From: Aestuariimicrobium ganziense
Lineage (GTDB): Bacteria; Actinomycetota; Actinomycetes; Propionibacteriales; Propionibacteriaceae
Direction: 5' to 3'
Length of the DNA: 64,000 nt
NCBI RefSeq assembly: GCF_015352975.1
Contig: NZ_JACYIZ010000008.1
Span: forward strand, 1-64,000
Position numbers and translations under genes: made by a program. The notes under the pieces were generated by a model. It saw only the letters and a list, made by a program, of their open reading frames with translations. It searched no databases and was not told where the DNA came from. Within the stretch, counting starts at the first letter, position 1. Each line of letters opens with the position of its first letter. This document shows, piece by piece, positions 40,132 through 48,665 of the stretch.

Positions 40132-43100
40132 TCAGCTGACGTCAACGCTCGCCACGAGATAGTGATCTGTTGGCATTGAGCGGTCGAGGCGGTAGGTGAT
40201 CGCGATCGGCTTCTCGCCGCTATGACTCGAGTAGCGAGCCGTCCCGAGGCAGAGGTAGGGAGCCCCTTTGCCGAAGGCGTCGGTGCCAGTGGCTCGACTG
40301 AACAGTACGACGCCACTTCCAACAGTGGCCTGGTTGACGTACCGCTGACCGGTGGGCGAAGCCACCGTCGTCCTCGACTGGCTTTCCCAGTGGAAGATGT
40401 CGGGGCTGATGGCGTAGTCGCGGTACATCGTCGTAGGCGAGAAGCGGTCCTCATCCTTGTGCAGGGTGATGAGGAAAGCGTCAGCGTTCCAGTGCTCTGA
40501 CCAGAGCACGCCTTCGCGGAAGTTCGCCGATGGGTTATTCAGATTGGCATAGTCCAAAGCAGCCACGATCTCGTCGCGGGAGTAATGGGCGTGTGAGCGC
40601 AGTGGCCCGAAAGCCAGCGGGCCATCGAGACGTCGCGCTTCGTGTGTCACTCTCTCCCAAGCAACGCGCAGCACCTCCAGAGCCTCGTTCCGGAAGTTGA
40701 TCTCAGGTCGAAGGCTGGCTAATGCCTCAGTGAATGAGGCGAAGGGCATCGACGGCCAGATGGAGAACGCGAGCATCCTCGCGTACGTGCGCTCCGGAGG
40801 CGCCATCGCGTCGTAATCGAGCGCGCCGCCCAGGATGGCCTGGTACGCCTGCGAGCGATCAGGGTCATCAACGTGGACGAATCCCGCCACCCGCTTGAGC
40901 AGGTCGGACTCCTTTGGTCCCGGCGCCGGGATCGGCCGACCTGCCTGTCGCTGGAGATCGGTCCAGCCGCGTTTGCCGGTCTTCGAAACCACGTGAGAGA
41001 GGTCGATCTGCTGCTCCTCCAGGAAGGCCGCGAGAGTTTCCGTGCTGCTCGCGCGGAGGGCGCTGGCCATCGTCGACCAGCGAGAGCTGACCTGAGCCTT
41101 GAGGTTGCGCAGGATAAGGTCGGTTGACTGGCGATCGAGCAGAATCTGGCACCCAGACGGCAGGGTTGGGAATCCGGACTCAACATCCGACTTCAGTCGC
41201 CCTCTCGGTACACCCGTCATTGCGGTAAATCGCTGGTCATAGCGGAACTCCGCGCGCTGGTTACCGACAAAGTCGAGCACGGTAAGCACGGCCTTGTCGC
41301 GAGCCCTTCGAAGACCACGGCCAAGCTGCTGCAGAAAGATGGTTGAGCTCTCGGTTGGTCGCAGGAAGAGGACCGTATCGACGTCGGGGAGGTCCACGCC
41401 TTCGTTGTAGAGGTCGGCGGAGAAGATTATGTTGACTCGACGGTTGGTCAGATCAGAAATAGCTTGATGCCGTTCGCGTGCGTTACGCGTACCAGTCATC
41501 GAGCGAGCTGCGATGCCGGCCTCGTTGAACACGCGAGCCATGTACTCCGCGTGAGCAACCCCGACGCAGAAGCCGAGGGCTCTCATCTGGAGTGGATCGC
41601 TGATCTTCTCGTTCAGTTGCTTGAGGACGACCCGGGCGCGGGCGTCGTTGCCTGTGTAGAGGTTCTCGAGCGCTGCCTCGTCGTATCGGCCGCGACGCCA
41701 GGTGACGCCTGTGAGGTCCGTGCCATCGCTAATACCGAAGTAGTGGAAAGGGCTCAGCAGCTCAGCCTCGAGGGCATCCCACAGGCGCAGCTCGGCGGCT
41801 GTCCTGTGCTCGAAGAAGGATCGGACGTCGAACCCGTCAGTGCGCTCGGGCGTGGCGGTGAGTCCCAGCAACTCGGTGGGTTGTAGGTGAGTCAGTAGAG
41901 CACGGTAACTGGCTGCGGCGGCATGGTGGAACTCGTCGACCACGACCACTTCGAAAGCATCGGGGGCGAATTGGTGGATCGACGAGCTATTCAGGCTCTG
42001 GATAGACGCGAAGACATGCTGCCACCCATCGGGCTTCTGGCCACCTACGTAGAGCTCCCCAAACGAGGCATCGCCGAGTACCTCTCGGTAAGTCCGCAGC
42101 GCCTGCTCCAGGATCTCCTTTCGATGGGCTACGAAGAGGAGCGACGGCAGCCTCCCAGCCTGGCGAGCGAGTCGTTGGTAGTCCAGCGCCGCGATCACGG
42201 TCTTGCCAGTCCCGGTGGCCGCAACCAGTAGGTTCCGGTGGCGACCATGGACGTCACGCTCGACCTGCAGTTGTTCCAGCATCTGTTGCTGATGCGGATA
42301 CGGCCTGACTTCCAGGCCGGACAGCGAGATCGTGACCCGGTCTCGTTGTTGACCGCCCGCTTCGGCAATCGCCTGGTCGAACCGGTCAGCGTCGGTGTCA
42401 GGGTTGTAGGTCTCGAAAGCTTCGTTGTTCCAGTACGACTCGAATGTTGCCTCGAACTTTCGAAGGACCGACGGCGAAGCTGCCTCCGTCAGTCGTACGT
42501 TCCACTCCACACCATCGAGCAGAGCGACGCTGGTGAGGTTCGAGCTCCCGACGTAGGCAGTGTGGTAACCGGTATCGCGCTCGAACATCCAGGCCTTGGC
42601 GTGAAGTCGGGTGCGTTCAATCTCGTAGTGGACCTTGACCTCGGCACCAAAGTCGCGGACGAGGCGATCCAAGGCTCGTCGGTCGGTGGAACCCAGATAG
42701 GTACTCGTGATCACTCGAAACGGCGTGGACCGCTTGGCGAGTGCGGTGAGGGCAGGTTCAATCGTTCGCAGGCCGTACCACTTGATGAATGCGCAAATGA
42801 GTCGGACGGAGTTGGCGCTGGCGAGTTCCCCGCGGATTTGGTGGCCCACCGATGGCTCGTTGGGGCTGTTCGTGAGGAGGGCGAGTTCACCCACGGGAAG
42901 CACTGGTTCGTGGGCGAAAGCACTCTCATCGACTCGGAGTGAGAGCAAGCGCTGCAGACCATCGGACTTCTTCCCGGCGGGCGGAGACCAGGCAAGCTCT
43001 GGGGCATCAAGGAGCGCGAGGATCCTGTTGGTGAGGTCTACGGCGGGCTTGTCCTTCAGGGTCCGCAAGTGTTCGGCGAGCCGCCGCTGAACATGGAGTG

Positions 43101-43263
43101 CAAGGGCGTCCGGAGCTTCCGCGGGAGCCACCTTCGCCAGGTGCGGTTGGAGCAGGCTCGCACGAAGGGCGACCTCGACCTTGCTGGTGACGAGTTCGTC
43201 GTAGAGGCCCTCGGGGGTGGCGTCCTCTCTCACGCTCCACAGCTTGCCAGAGGGGAGTGACAA
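40132..43263 (-). CDS. PLD-nuclease/SF2-helicase/DUF3427 protein, candidate defence gene
   Basis: This 1043-residue protein combines a phospholipase D-like nuclease domain (His221-x-Lys223 in HAKAWMF and GSSN at 239-242), an SF2 helicase core (ATGTGKT 349-355, DEFHH 444-448, GLTATPE 468-474, and a C-terminal QQLGRGLRRA motif VI) and a long C-terminal region of the DUF3427 type ending in a beta-rich module. Such proteins are found in defence islands and with restriction-like systems, but a specific system is not identified. Base composition is visibly lower in GC than neighbouring genes, suggesting transfer. The start is a TTG at 43263; a GTG ten codons in is equally possible. Confidence 0.85.
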   Translation of the reverse strand: MSLPSGKLWSVREDATPEGLYDELVTSKVEVALRASLLQPHLAKVAPAEAPDALALHVQRRLAEHLRTLKDKPAVDLTNRILALLDAPELAWSPPAGKKSDGLQRLLSLRVDESAFAHEPVLPVGELALLTNSPNEPSVGHQIRGELASANSVRLICAFIKWYGLRTIEPALTALAKRSTPFRVITSTYLGSTDRRALDRLVRDFGAEVKVHYEIERTRLHAKAWMFERDTGYHTAYVGSSNLTSVALLDGVEWNVRLTEAASPSVLRKFEATFESYWNNEAFETYNPDTDADRFDQAIAEAGGQQRDRVTISLSGLEVRPYPHQQQMLEQLQVERDVHGRHRNLLVAATGTGKTVIAALDYQRLARQAGRLPSLLFVAHRKEILEQALRTYREVLGDASFGELYVGGQKPDGWQHVFASIQSLNSSSIHQFAPDAFEVVVVDEFHHAAAASYRALLTHLQPTELLGLTATPERTDGFDVRSFFEHRTAAELRLWDALEAELLSPFHYFGISDGTDLTGVTWRRGRYDEAALENLYTGNDARARVVLKQLNEKISDPLQMRALGFCVGVAHAEYMARVFNEAGIAARSMTGTRNARERHQAISDLTNRRVNIIFSADLYNEGVDLPDVDTVLFLRPTESSTIFLQQLGRGLRRARDKAVLTVLDFVGNQRAEFRYDQRFTAMTGVPRGRLKSDVESGFPTLPSGCQILLDRQSTDLILRNLKAQVSSRWSTMASALRASSTETLAAFLEEQQIDLSHVVSKTGKRGWTDLQRQAGRPIPAPGPKESDLLKRVAGFVHVDDPDRSQAYQAILGGALDYDAMAPPERTYARMLAFSIWPSMPFASFTEALASLRPEINFRNEALEVLRVAWERVTHEARRLDGPLAFGPLRSHAHYSRDEIVAALDYANLNNPSANFREGVLWSEHWNADAFLITLHKDEDRFSPTTMYRDYAISPDIFHWESQSRTTVASPTGQRYVNQATVGSGVVLFSRATGTDAFGKGAPYLCLGTARYSSHSGEKPIAITYRLDRSMPTDHYLVASVDVS

Positions 43264-43328
43264 GCAAGCGTGGTTAGGAGCGACAGGCAGAGCGAGAGAC
43301 TTCGCAGACTCACGGGCACAATGGACCC

Positions 43329-43877
43329 GTGAGCAGCGAGCAAAGCCCCCAGGTCGTCCTCCCCAACCAGTTGACCATCACCAAGGACAACCTCACCGAG
43401 GCGATCCGTGGTGGCCAGCCCCTGCCGTTCTGGCTGCTGGCGATCATGATCGCTCTGGCCATCGTCCCGATCGGCATGCTGATCAACGGGGTCAGCCTGC
43501 GCACCATCGCCACGATCGCGCTGCCGCTGGTGGTCGCCGGGATCCTGCCGTTCGCGATCCTGCTTCGCCGGATGGGCTCACGGTCCCGATCCCTGGCCAA
43601 GCGTGCCTTCCCGGTCGGCGCGACCGTGACCTCGAAGGAAGAGAAGGAAGCCTTCGAACTGCACACCCCGGCGGGAACCATCGAGTTCCCCTGGGAGGAC
43701 ACCAAGGCCGACACTCTCAACCACGTCGTGCTGCTGCGTCGCGAGGACGGTTTGCGGCTGGCAGTGCCCAAGGCGCTCGTCCCGCCCCACTCGGCCAGAC
43801 GGTTCGGACGCGGGTTCGCCGCCCAGCTCAGCCGCTACGCCGACCGCGAGAACGAGCGCGCCCGCGAGCAGGAGTAG
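43329..43877 (+). CDS. small membrane protein of unknown function
   Basis: The 182-residue product has two membrane helices close together (about 32-54 and 57-80) and a C-terminal cytoplasmic domain (about 90-160) with the layout of YcxB-like/PH-like proteins (ELHTPAGTIEFPWEDTKADTLNHVVLLRREDG). The GTG start is 6 nt after CACAAT, consistent with a leaderless mRNA. The C-terminus is strongly charged. No function can be assigned. Confidence 0.75.
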   Translation: MSSEQSPQVVLPNQLTITKDNLTEAIRGGQPLPFWLLAIMIALAIVPIGMLINGVSLRTIATIALPLVVAGILPFAILLRRMGSRSRSLAKRAFPVGATVTSKEEKEAFELHTPAGTIEFPWEDTKADTLNHVVLLRREDGLRLAVPKALVPPHSARRFGRGFAAQLSRYADRENERAREQE

Positions 43878-43898
43878 TCAGCGCCAAGGCGGCCCACC

Positions 43899-44816
43899 TC
43901 AGAGCGTCTGCTCCAACTGCCCCAGGGTGAACTCCCAGCCCTGCCGGTAGTTCTCTGCGTTCGACTCGTCGTCCCACGCCCCGGTGTGACGAACCCGCAG
44001 GATCGTCGCGCCGCTCGGATCATCGTCGGCCGGCACGAAGTCGATCTCGACCGCCTCGTCGGCGCTGCCACCGTCGACGTCGCTCCACACCCAGGTGAAG
44101 GCGAGCCGGCGGGGTTCGTCCACCGTCAAGTAGTCACCCTCGAGCAAGACACCCTGCGACGGGGCTTCGATCCGGTAGCTGCCACCCTCACGCACATCAG
44201 CCTGCACGGTGACATCGCTCCAGTGGCTCCACCACCAACCGTGCAGCCCCTCGGCGCTGGCGAACCGTTGCCACACCTGCTCGACCGGTGCCGGCATCCG
44301 CCGCTCGAGCACCATTCGTCGGTCGGCCATCGACCGCCAGCGTGAGGCTGCGGCCCGCTCGACCTCGGCGTCCTCGGCCCCCTCGGGACGACCGGTCAGC
44401 GCACGCTCGAGCGACCCCAGGATCTGCTCCCAACCGCCGCCATAGCCGGCAGTGTGGTCGGGTTCGCGCAGTTCGTGGTGCAACCGCAGTTGGCTCGACG
44501 ACTCGTCCAGCGCCACGAAGTGCGCCGTGATCGTGCTGTCGGCCTCGCCCTGCCACGACCAGCTCACCTGCAGCCGGTCGGGCTCGCACACCAGCACGCG
44601 TCCCTCGGCGACGTCATCGGCGTCATCGCTCAGGTGGGCGCGGTAGCTGTCGCCCACCTTGCTGGGCCATCCTTCGACGCGGCCGAACCAGCGCTCCAGC
44701 CGCTCGGGCTGGGTGCAGGCCACCCGCAGCTCGTCCACCGGGAACTGGTAGCTGCGTCGGAAGACCAACTCGGGGTGCTCGGGGGTGCCCACCAGGGCTC
44801 GGGTCAGCTCACTCAT
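43899..44816 (-). CDS. tandem SRPBCC (AHSA1-type) protein
   Basis: The 305-residue protein contains two copies of the AHSA1/SRPBCC fold (about 18-130 and 165-303). The second begins ERRMPAPVEQVWQRFASAEGLHGWW and ends GWEFTLGQLEQTL, a typical Aha1-like domain. Such proteins bind hydrophobic ligands. It is coupled to an ArsR repressor by an 8-nt overlap (ATGAGTGA), the classic ArsR-SRPBCC pair. The longer open frame upstream is the reverse of the regulator and is not used. Confidence 0.85.
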   Translation of the reverse strand: MSELTRALVGTPEHPELVFRRSYQFPVDELRVACTQPERLERWFGRVEGWPSKVGDSYRAHLSDDADDVAEGRVLVCEPDRLQVSWSWQGEADSTITAHFVALDESSSQLRLHHELREPDHTAGYGGGWEQILGSLERALTGRPEGAEDAEVERAAASRWRSMADRRMVLERRMPAPVEQVWQRFASAEGLHGWWWSHWSDVTVQADVREGGSYRIEAPSQGVLLEGDYLTVDEPRRLAFTWVWSDVDGGSADEAVEIDFVPADDDPSGATILRVRHTGAWDDESNAENYRQGWEFTLGQLEQTL

Positions 44817-45183
44817 GCGTGCTTCCAGCCTTTCGGTCAGATGTCGGGCGGTCATGGGGCGCAGCCTGTCGGGCTGCGCGGGCGAGTTCGGCGCCCAGGG
44901 CGTCCAGCCGCTGCGACCACAGCGCGCTGTATCGCTCGACCCAGGTCTGCACGTCGTCCAGCGCACCCGGTTCGAGGCTGTAGATGCGGTGCGATCCGCG
45001 TGCCTCGACCCGGACGACCTCCCCCTCGCGCAGCAACCGCAGTTGGTTACTCACGGCGGGCTGTCCGATGCCGAACGTCGGCATCACCACCGCGCCGATC
45101 TCACCGGCGCTTCGCTCACCCTCACAGAGCAGTTCGACGATGCGGCGCCGGACCGGGTCGGCCAGGACGGCGAATGAATTCAT
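44809..45183 (-). CDS. ArsR family transcriptional repressor
   Basis: The 124-residue winged-helix repressor starts MNSFAVLADPVRRRIVELLCEGERSAGEI and has the recognition helix in IGQPAVSNQLRLLREGEVV. It lacks the cysteine metal-box motif ELCVCDL of arsenic sensors, so it likely responds to another ligand. TATCAT lies 6 nt before the ATG (leaderless), overlapping a perfect palindromic operator. Confidence 0.93.
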   Translation of the reverse strand: MNSFAVLADPVRRRIVELLCEGERSAGEIGAVVMPTFGIGQPAVSNQLRLLREGEVVRVEARGSHRIYSLEPGALDDVQTWVERYSALWSQRLDALGAELARAARQAAPHDRPTSDRKAGSTHE

Positions 45184-45190
45184 GCAGAGA

Positions 45191-45214
45191 TGATATCAGT
45201 AGTGACTGATATCA
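45191..45214. promoter_or_regulatory. perfect 24-bp palindromic operator of the ArsR gene
   Basis: TGATATCAGT-AGTG-ACTGATATCA has 10-bp perfect arms. On the minus strand it overlaps the promoter (TTGACT upstream, TATCAT at the -10), 8 nt before the regulator start codon. This is a textbook autorepression site. The composition is far AT-richer than the surroundings. Confidence 0.85.
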
Positions 45215-45276
45215 AGTCAAGACCTGGGCGATCTCAGAACTCGGACGGGTGCTGGTCGTCACCCATCGACCGCACG

Positions 45277-45282
45277 CATACT
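45277..45282 (+). promoter_or_regulatory. candidate -10 box of the poly-Cys leader transcript
   Basis: CATACT lies 42 nt upstream of the first leader ORF ATG. No convincing -35 is seen, as is common in actinobacteria. It is the best -10 match in the gap. Confidence 0.35.
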
Positions 45283-45323
45283 GGTCCCCAGTCGAACCAG
45301 ACATCCGAGACAGGGAACCCGCC

Positions 45324-45422
45324 ATGATGCAGCACGCCGACTCGCTGAACGCGAGCCTTGCGCTGTCGTCGGCCTCGCGTTCGGTCTCGTCGAAGCGTCT
45401 GTCGCTTCCCTGTTGTTGCTGA
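45324..45422 (+). CDS. leader peptide 1 ending in Cys-Cys-Cys
   Basis: This 32-residue ORF starts ATGATG and ends with three cysteine codons (TGT TGT TGC, 45411-45419) directly before TGA. A GGGA lies 8 nt before the first ATG. Poly-cysteine leader ORFs are known in mycobacteria as cysteine-responsive attenuators of sulfur genes. Three consecutive Cys codons at the very end are unlikely by chance. It precedes a second, similar ORF. Confidence 0.6.
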   Translation: MMQHADSLNASLALSSASRSVSSKRLSLPCCC

Positions 45423-45551
45423 GCGGTCGCTGACCCCCTCGTTCCCGGAATGCGGGGCAGGTGATGGTCGCCACCGCACCCTCGGAAACCTGCGAGCAGC
45501 AGTCACCCCTGCCGACCTCGCCTGAGCCAATCATCAACCAGGGAGCCAGCC

Positions 45552-45695
45552 ATGACCCACCACCTCGAGCAGTTCGGGAGCTGTTGTTGTCGTCCCCACG
45601 ACACCCCAGCCACCCAACTCTCGAAAGGTCCGTCATGTCTCTTCTCGCCCAACTCACCACCGTCCGGGCCGGCCACGGCCCCAGCCCCGTGCTGA
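45552..45695 (+). CDS. leader peptide 2 with internal Cys-Cys-Cys
   Basis: This 47-residue ORF (MTHHLEQFGSCCCRPHD...) has a GGGAG ribosome site 6 nt upstream of the ATG and three TGT codons at 45582-45590. It runs across the ribosome site and start codon of the next gene in another frame and ends 61 nt inside it. Ribosomes pausing at the Cys codons would therefore stop about 45 nt before the downstream ATG. This geometry suggests translational control by cysteinyl-tRNA supply. Confidence 0.6.
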   Translation: MTHHLEQFGSCCCRPHDTPATQLSKGPSCLFSPNSPPSGPATAPAPC

Positions 45696-46288
45696 ACGGA
45701 CTCACCCTCGACGTCGTCGCGGGGCAGCAGCTCGTCCTCTTCGCACCCGAGGGCGCGGCTGCTGCCTCGGCCGTGCTGCGCGTGCTCAGCGAGCAGCTCC
45801 CGGCCGCCAGCGGCACCGTCACCTTCCCCGGCGGACGCCCCCGCACCTCCGTCGCCGGCCAGGCCCCGCTGCTGTTCGACTGGCTCACCGTGGCCGAGAA
45901 CGTCGAGCTCGGACGACGCTTCCGCGCCCCGGCGCTCGACCATGCCGACGAGGCGCTCGCACTGCTCGGCCTCACCCACCTGCGCGCGGCCCACCGCCAC
46001 GACCTGACCGACGACCAGGCCCGCCACGCCTCGCTCGCCCGCGCGCTGTCGTCGCTGCCCGACCTGGTGCTGCTCGACAACCCGTTCGCCGGACTCGACG
46101 CCCCGACACGCTGGGCTGCCCGCCGCTGGCTGCGCGACGTGCTGGTCAATGACAGGCTGACCAGCGTGATCGTCACCGACGACCTGAACGAGGCGCTGGC
46201 CCTGGCCGACCGCATCGTCGTGCTCGCCGCCGACGGACGAGTGCTCGACACCCTCACCCCCGCCCCACAGGAGCTGCTCAGTGCCTGA
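45635..46288 (+). CDS. degenerate ABC-ATPase homologue (SsuB/TauB-like pseudo-ATPase)
   Basis: The 217-residue protein has the full ABC-ATPase layout but has lost the catalytic motifs. The Walker A place reads APEGAAAAS (37-45; the lysine is Ala). The signature reads LTDDQ instead of LSGGQ. Walker B ends LLDNP instead of LLDEP, and the switch histidine is Asp (VTDDLNEA). The Q-loop Gln and the FAGLD D-loop remain. It most resembles sulfonate/nitrate importer ATPases. An AAAGG ribosome site precedes the ATG, and its stop overlaps the reductase start by 8 nt. No SBP or permease is adjacent. Confidence 0.8.
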   Translation: MSLLAQLTTVRAGHGPSPVLNGLTLDVVAGQQLVLFAPEGAAAASAVLRVLSEQLPAASGTVTFPGGRPRTSVAGQAPLLFDWLTVAENVELGRRFRAPALDHADEALALLGLTHLRAAHRHDLTDDQARHASLARALSSLPDLVLLDNPFAGLDAPTRWAARRWLRDVLVNDRLTSVIVTDDLNEALALADRIVVLAADGRVLDTLTPAPQELLSA

Positions 46289-46892
46289 ACCCACCACCCC
46301 CGCCATCCCGCGCCCCGACCCCAAGGACCCGATCAGGGTCGTGGTGGTCTCGGCCGGGCTCAGCGAGGTCAGCTCCACCACCCGGTTGGGGCAGTTCGTC
46401 GCCGACGAGACCTGTCGCCAGGTGCGCGCCCGCGACCAACGCTGCGAGATCGTCCACATCGAACTGCGCCACATCGCGCTGGCGGTCACCCAGACGCTCA
46501 TCAGCGGACAGGTCGCTCCCGAGGTGGCTGCCGCCCACGAACAGATCGCCCGCGCCGACGCCATGGTGGCCGCCACCCCCACGATCAACGCCTCGTTCTC
46601 GGGGCTGCTCAAGAGCTTCTTCGACACCCTGCCCGTCGACCTGCTGCGCGGACTGCCGACCGTGATCGCCGCCACCGGCGGCACCCAGCGACACACGCTG
46701 GTGCTCGACTCCGCGGTGCGCCCGATGCTGGCCTACCTGCGCGCGGTCGTGCTGTCGTCGGCACTGTTCGTCACCGCGGACGAGTGGGAGGGCACCGCCC
46801 CGTCACAGGAACTGGCCGAGCGGATCAGCGCCGCCGCGACCGAACTGATCCACTACGCCTGGGCCGCCCGGGTGGGCACCTTCGCCATCTGA
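46281..46892 (+). CDS. NADPH-dependent FMN reductase (CE1759-like, LLM-partnered)
   Basis: The 203-residue flavodoxin-fold reductase starts with VVVVSAGLSEVSSTTRLG, the phosphate-binding loop of the family, and has the ATPTINASFSGLLKSFFDTL segment. It resembles the FMN reductases that supply FMNH2 to two-component luciferase-like monooxygenases, including SsuD sulfonate desulfonating enzymes. No monooxygenase gene is adjacent. With the poly-Cys leaders it suggests a role in sulfur acquisition under cysteine shortage. Confidence 0.85.
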   Translation: MPEPTTPAIPRPDPKDPIRVVVVSAGLSEVSSTTRLGQFVADETCRQVRARDQRCEIVHIELRHIALAVTQTLISGQVAPEVAAAHEQIARADAMVAATPTINASFSGLLKSFFDTLPVDLLRGLPTVIAATGGTQRHTLVLDSAVRPMLAYLRAVVLSSALFVTADEWEGTAPSQELAERISAAATELIHYAWAARVGTFAI

Positions 46893-47080
46893 GGGGTCGT
46901 CCGGACTGGCGGGTGCACCGACCTCAAGCCAGCAGTCGGAAGTTGTTCCACCCCGAACCGATCAGCCGTGCGCTCGACCATGCCCCACCACTGAGCTGTT
47001 GGGTGACCATGACTCAGCAGTAGGAATCGCCACCCCGCCCCGGGCCACGACTGCTCGTCCAACTAGGGTCGGACGCGAAT

Positions 47081-47096
47081 CTCGCCGCTCGGCGAG
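47081..47096. promoter_or_regulatory. dyad in the pntA 5' region
   Basis: CTCGCCG-CT-CGGCGAG is a perfect 7-bp inverted repeat with a 2-nt centre, 24 nt before the pntA ATG. A TAGGGT -10 lies at 47064-47069. The short centre suggests a protein-binding dyad rather than an RNA hairpin. Confidence 0.4.
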
Positions 47097-47120
47097 GTCA
47101 CGCACACGAAGGACTCCAGA

Positions 47121-48665
47121 ATGCGAATCGGCATTCCGAAGGAATCGCGCAGCGGTGAGACCAGGGTCGCGGCCACCCCCAAGACCGTGACCAGCTTGAC
47201 GAAACTCGGTTACGCCGTGGTGATCGAGACAGGCGCAGGCAAGGTTGCCGCCTTCGACGACGCGGCGTACGCCGAGGCAGGTGCGGTCATCGTCGACCGC
47301 GCCGAGGTCTGGGCCAGCGACATCGTCCTGAAGATCAATGCGCCCGATTCCGACGAACTCCCCCTCACCCATCGCGGGCAGACCGTCATCAGCCTGATGT
47401 CTCCCCGCACCGACCCCGCGTTCATCGAGCAACTCCAGGCCCACGGCCTGACCGGCCTGGCCATGGACGCCGTACCTCGCATCTCGCGTGCCCAGTCGCT
47501 CGACGTGCTCTCGTCCATGGCCAACATCGGCGGCTACCGCGCCGTCATCGAGGCCGCGCACGAGTTCGGCAGCCTGTTCACCGGACAGGTCACCGCCGCC
47601 GGCAAGGTGCCTCCGGCCACCGTGCTGGTGATCGGCGCCGGTGTGGCCGGCCTGGCCGCCATCGGCACCGCCCGCTCGCTCGGAGCCATCGTCCGCGCCT
47701 TCGACGCCCGATCAGAGGTCGCCGAACAGGTCGAGTCGATGGGTGCCGACTTCTTGCACATCGACGCCGAGGACACCGGCCCTTCGGCCGACGGCTACGC
47801 GCGTGAGACCACCGACGACTTCAATGCCAAGGCCGCAGCGCTCTACGCCGAGCAGGTCAAGGAAGTCGACATCATCATCACCACCGCCCTGATTCCCGGA
47901 CGACCAGCCCCCCGGCTGATCACCGAAGAGATGGTGGCCTCGATGAAGCCCGGCTCGGTCGTGGTCGACATGGCCGCCGGCTCCGGCGGCAACGTCGCCG
48001 GCTCACGCGCCGACGAGAAGGTGCTCACCGACAACGACGTCACCATCCTCGGCTACACCGATCTGCCCGGACGCCTGCCCACCCAGGCGTCCCAACTGTT
48101 CGGCACCAACCTGGTCAACCTGATGGCGTTGCTCACCCCGGGCAAGGACGGGCAACTCGTCCTCGACATGGACGACCCGGTGCAGCGCGGCATGACCGTC
48201 ACCCGCGACGGCGACCTGCTGTGGCCACCGCCCCCGGTGCAGGTCTCGGCCGCGCCCGCGGTCGTCCAGCCGGCAGTCACGCCCGCCGTGCCGACCAGGC
48301 CGACCCGCGATCCGGGACGCACCCGCGCCATCGCGCTCGGCGTCGGTGGGGTGCTGTTCCTGCTGCTCTCGCTGGTCTCACCGCCGGCGTTCCTGAGCCA
48401 CATGATGGTGTTCGTGCTGGCCGTGGTGATCGGCTACTACGTCATCGGCAACGTGCACCACGCCCTGCACACACCCCTGATGAGCGTCACCAACGCGATC
48501 AGCGGCATCATCCTGGTCGGGGCGCTGCTGCAGGTCTCGCCCGGCGACTGGGCGCTGACCATCGTCGCCGCCGTCGCCATCCTCGTCGCCAGTATCAACG
48601 TCTTCGGCGGCTTCACCGTCACAGCGCGCATGCTGCAGATGTTCCAGAAGGGTGATCAGCGATGA
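47121..48665 (+). CDS. pntA: NAD(P) transhydrogenase alpha subunit
   Basis: The 514-residue protein carries the NAD(H)-binding domain I ([20 protein letters not shown], and [22 protein letters not shown] with the following FDAR) and a C-terminal block of four membrane helices (about 395-510). The usually split PntAA and PntAB are thus fused, as in E. coli. It drives NADPH formation from NADH using the proton gradient. The stop overlaps the pntB start (ATGA). Confidence 0.96.
   Translation: MRIGIPKESRSGETRVAATPKTVTSLTKLGYAVVIETGAGKVAAFDDAAYAEAGAVIVDRAEVWASDIVLKINAPDSDELPLTHRGQTVISLMSPRTDPAFIEQLQAHGLTGLAMDAVPRISRAQSLDVLSSMANIGGYRAVIEAAHEFGSLFTGQVTAAGKVPPATVLVIGAGVAGLAAIGTARSLGAIVRAFDARSEVAEQVESMGADFLHIDAEDTGPSADGYARETTDDFNAKAAALYAEQVKEVDIIITTALIPGRPAPRLITEEMVASMKPGSVVVDMAAGSGGNVAGSRADEKVLTDNDVTILGYTDLPGRLPTQASQLFGTNLVNLMALLTPGKDGQLVLDMDDPVQRGMTVTRDGDLLWPPPPVQVSAAPAVVQPAVTPAVPTRPTRDPGRTRAIALGVGGVLFLLLSLVSPPAFLSHMMVFVLAVVIGYYVIGNVHHALHTPLMSVTNAISGIILVGALLQVSPGDWALTIVAAVAILVASINVFGGFTVTARMLQMFQKGDQR

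Noticed and set aside
37431..43263. Prophage or integrative element
   Set aside because: No integrase, terminase, structural gene, tRNA attachment duplication or relaxase is present.
47010..47024. Mini-ORF ATGACTCAGCAGTAG upstream of pntA
   Set aside because: Four codons with no ribosome site and no conserved feature; probably chance.
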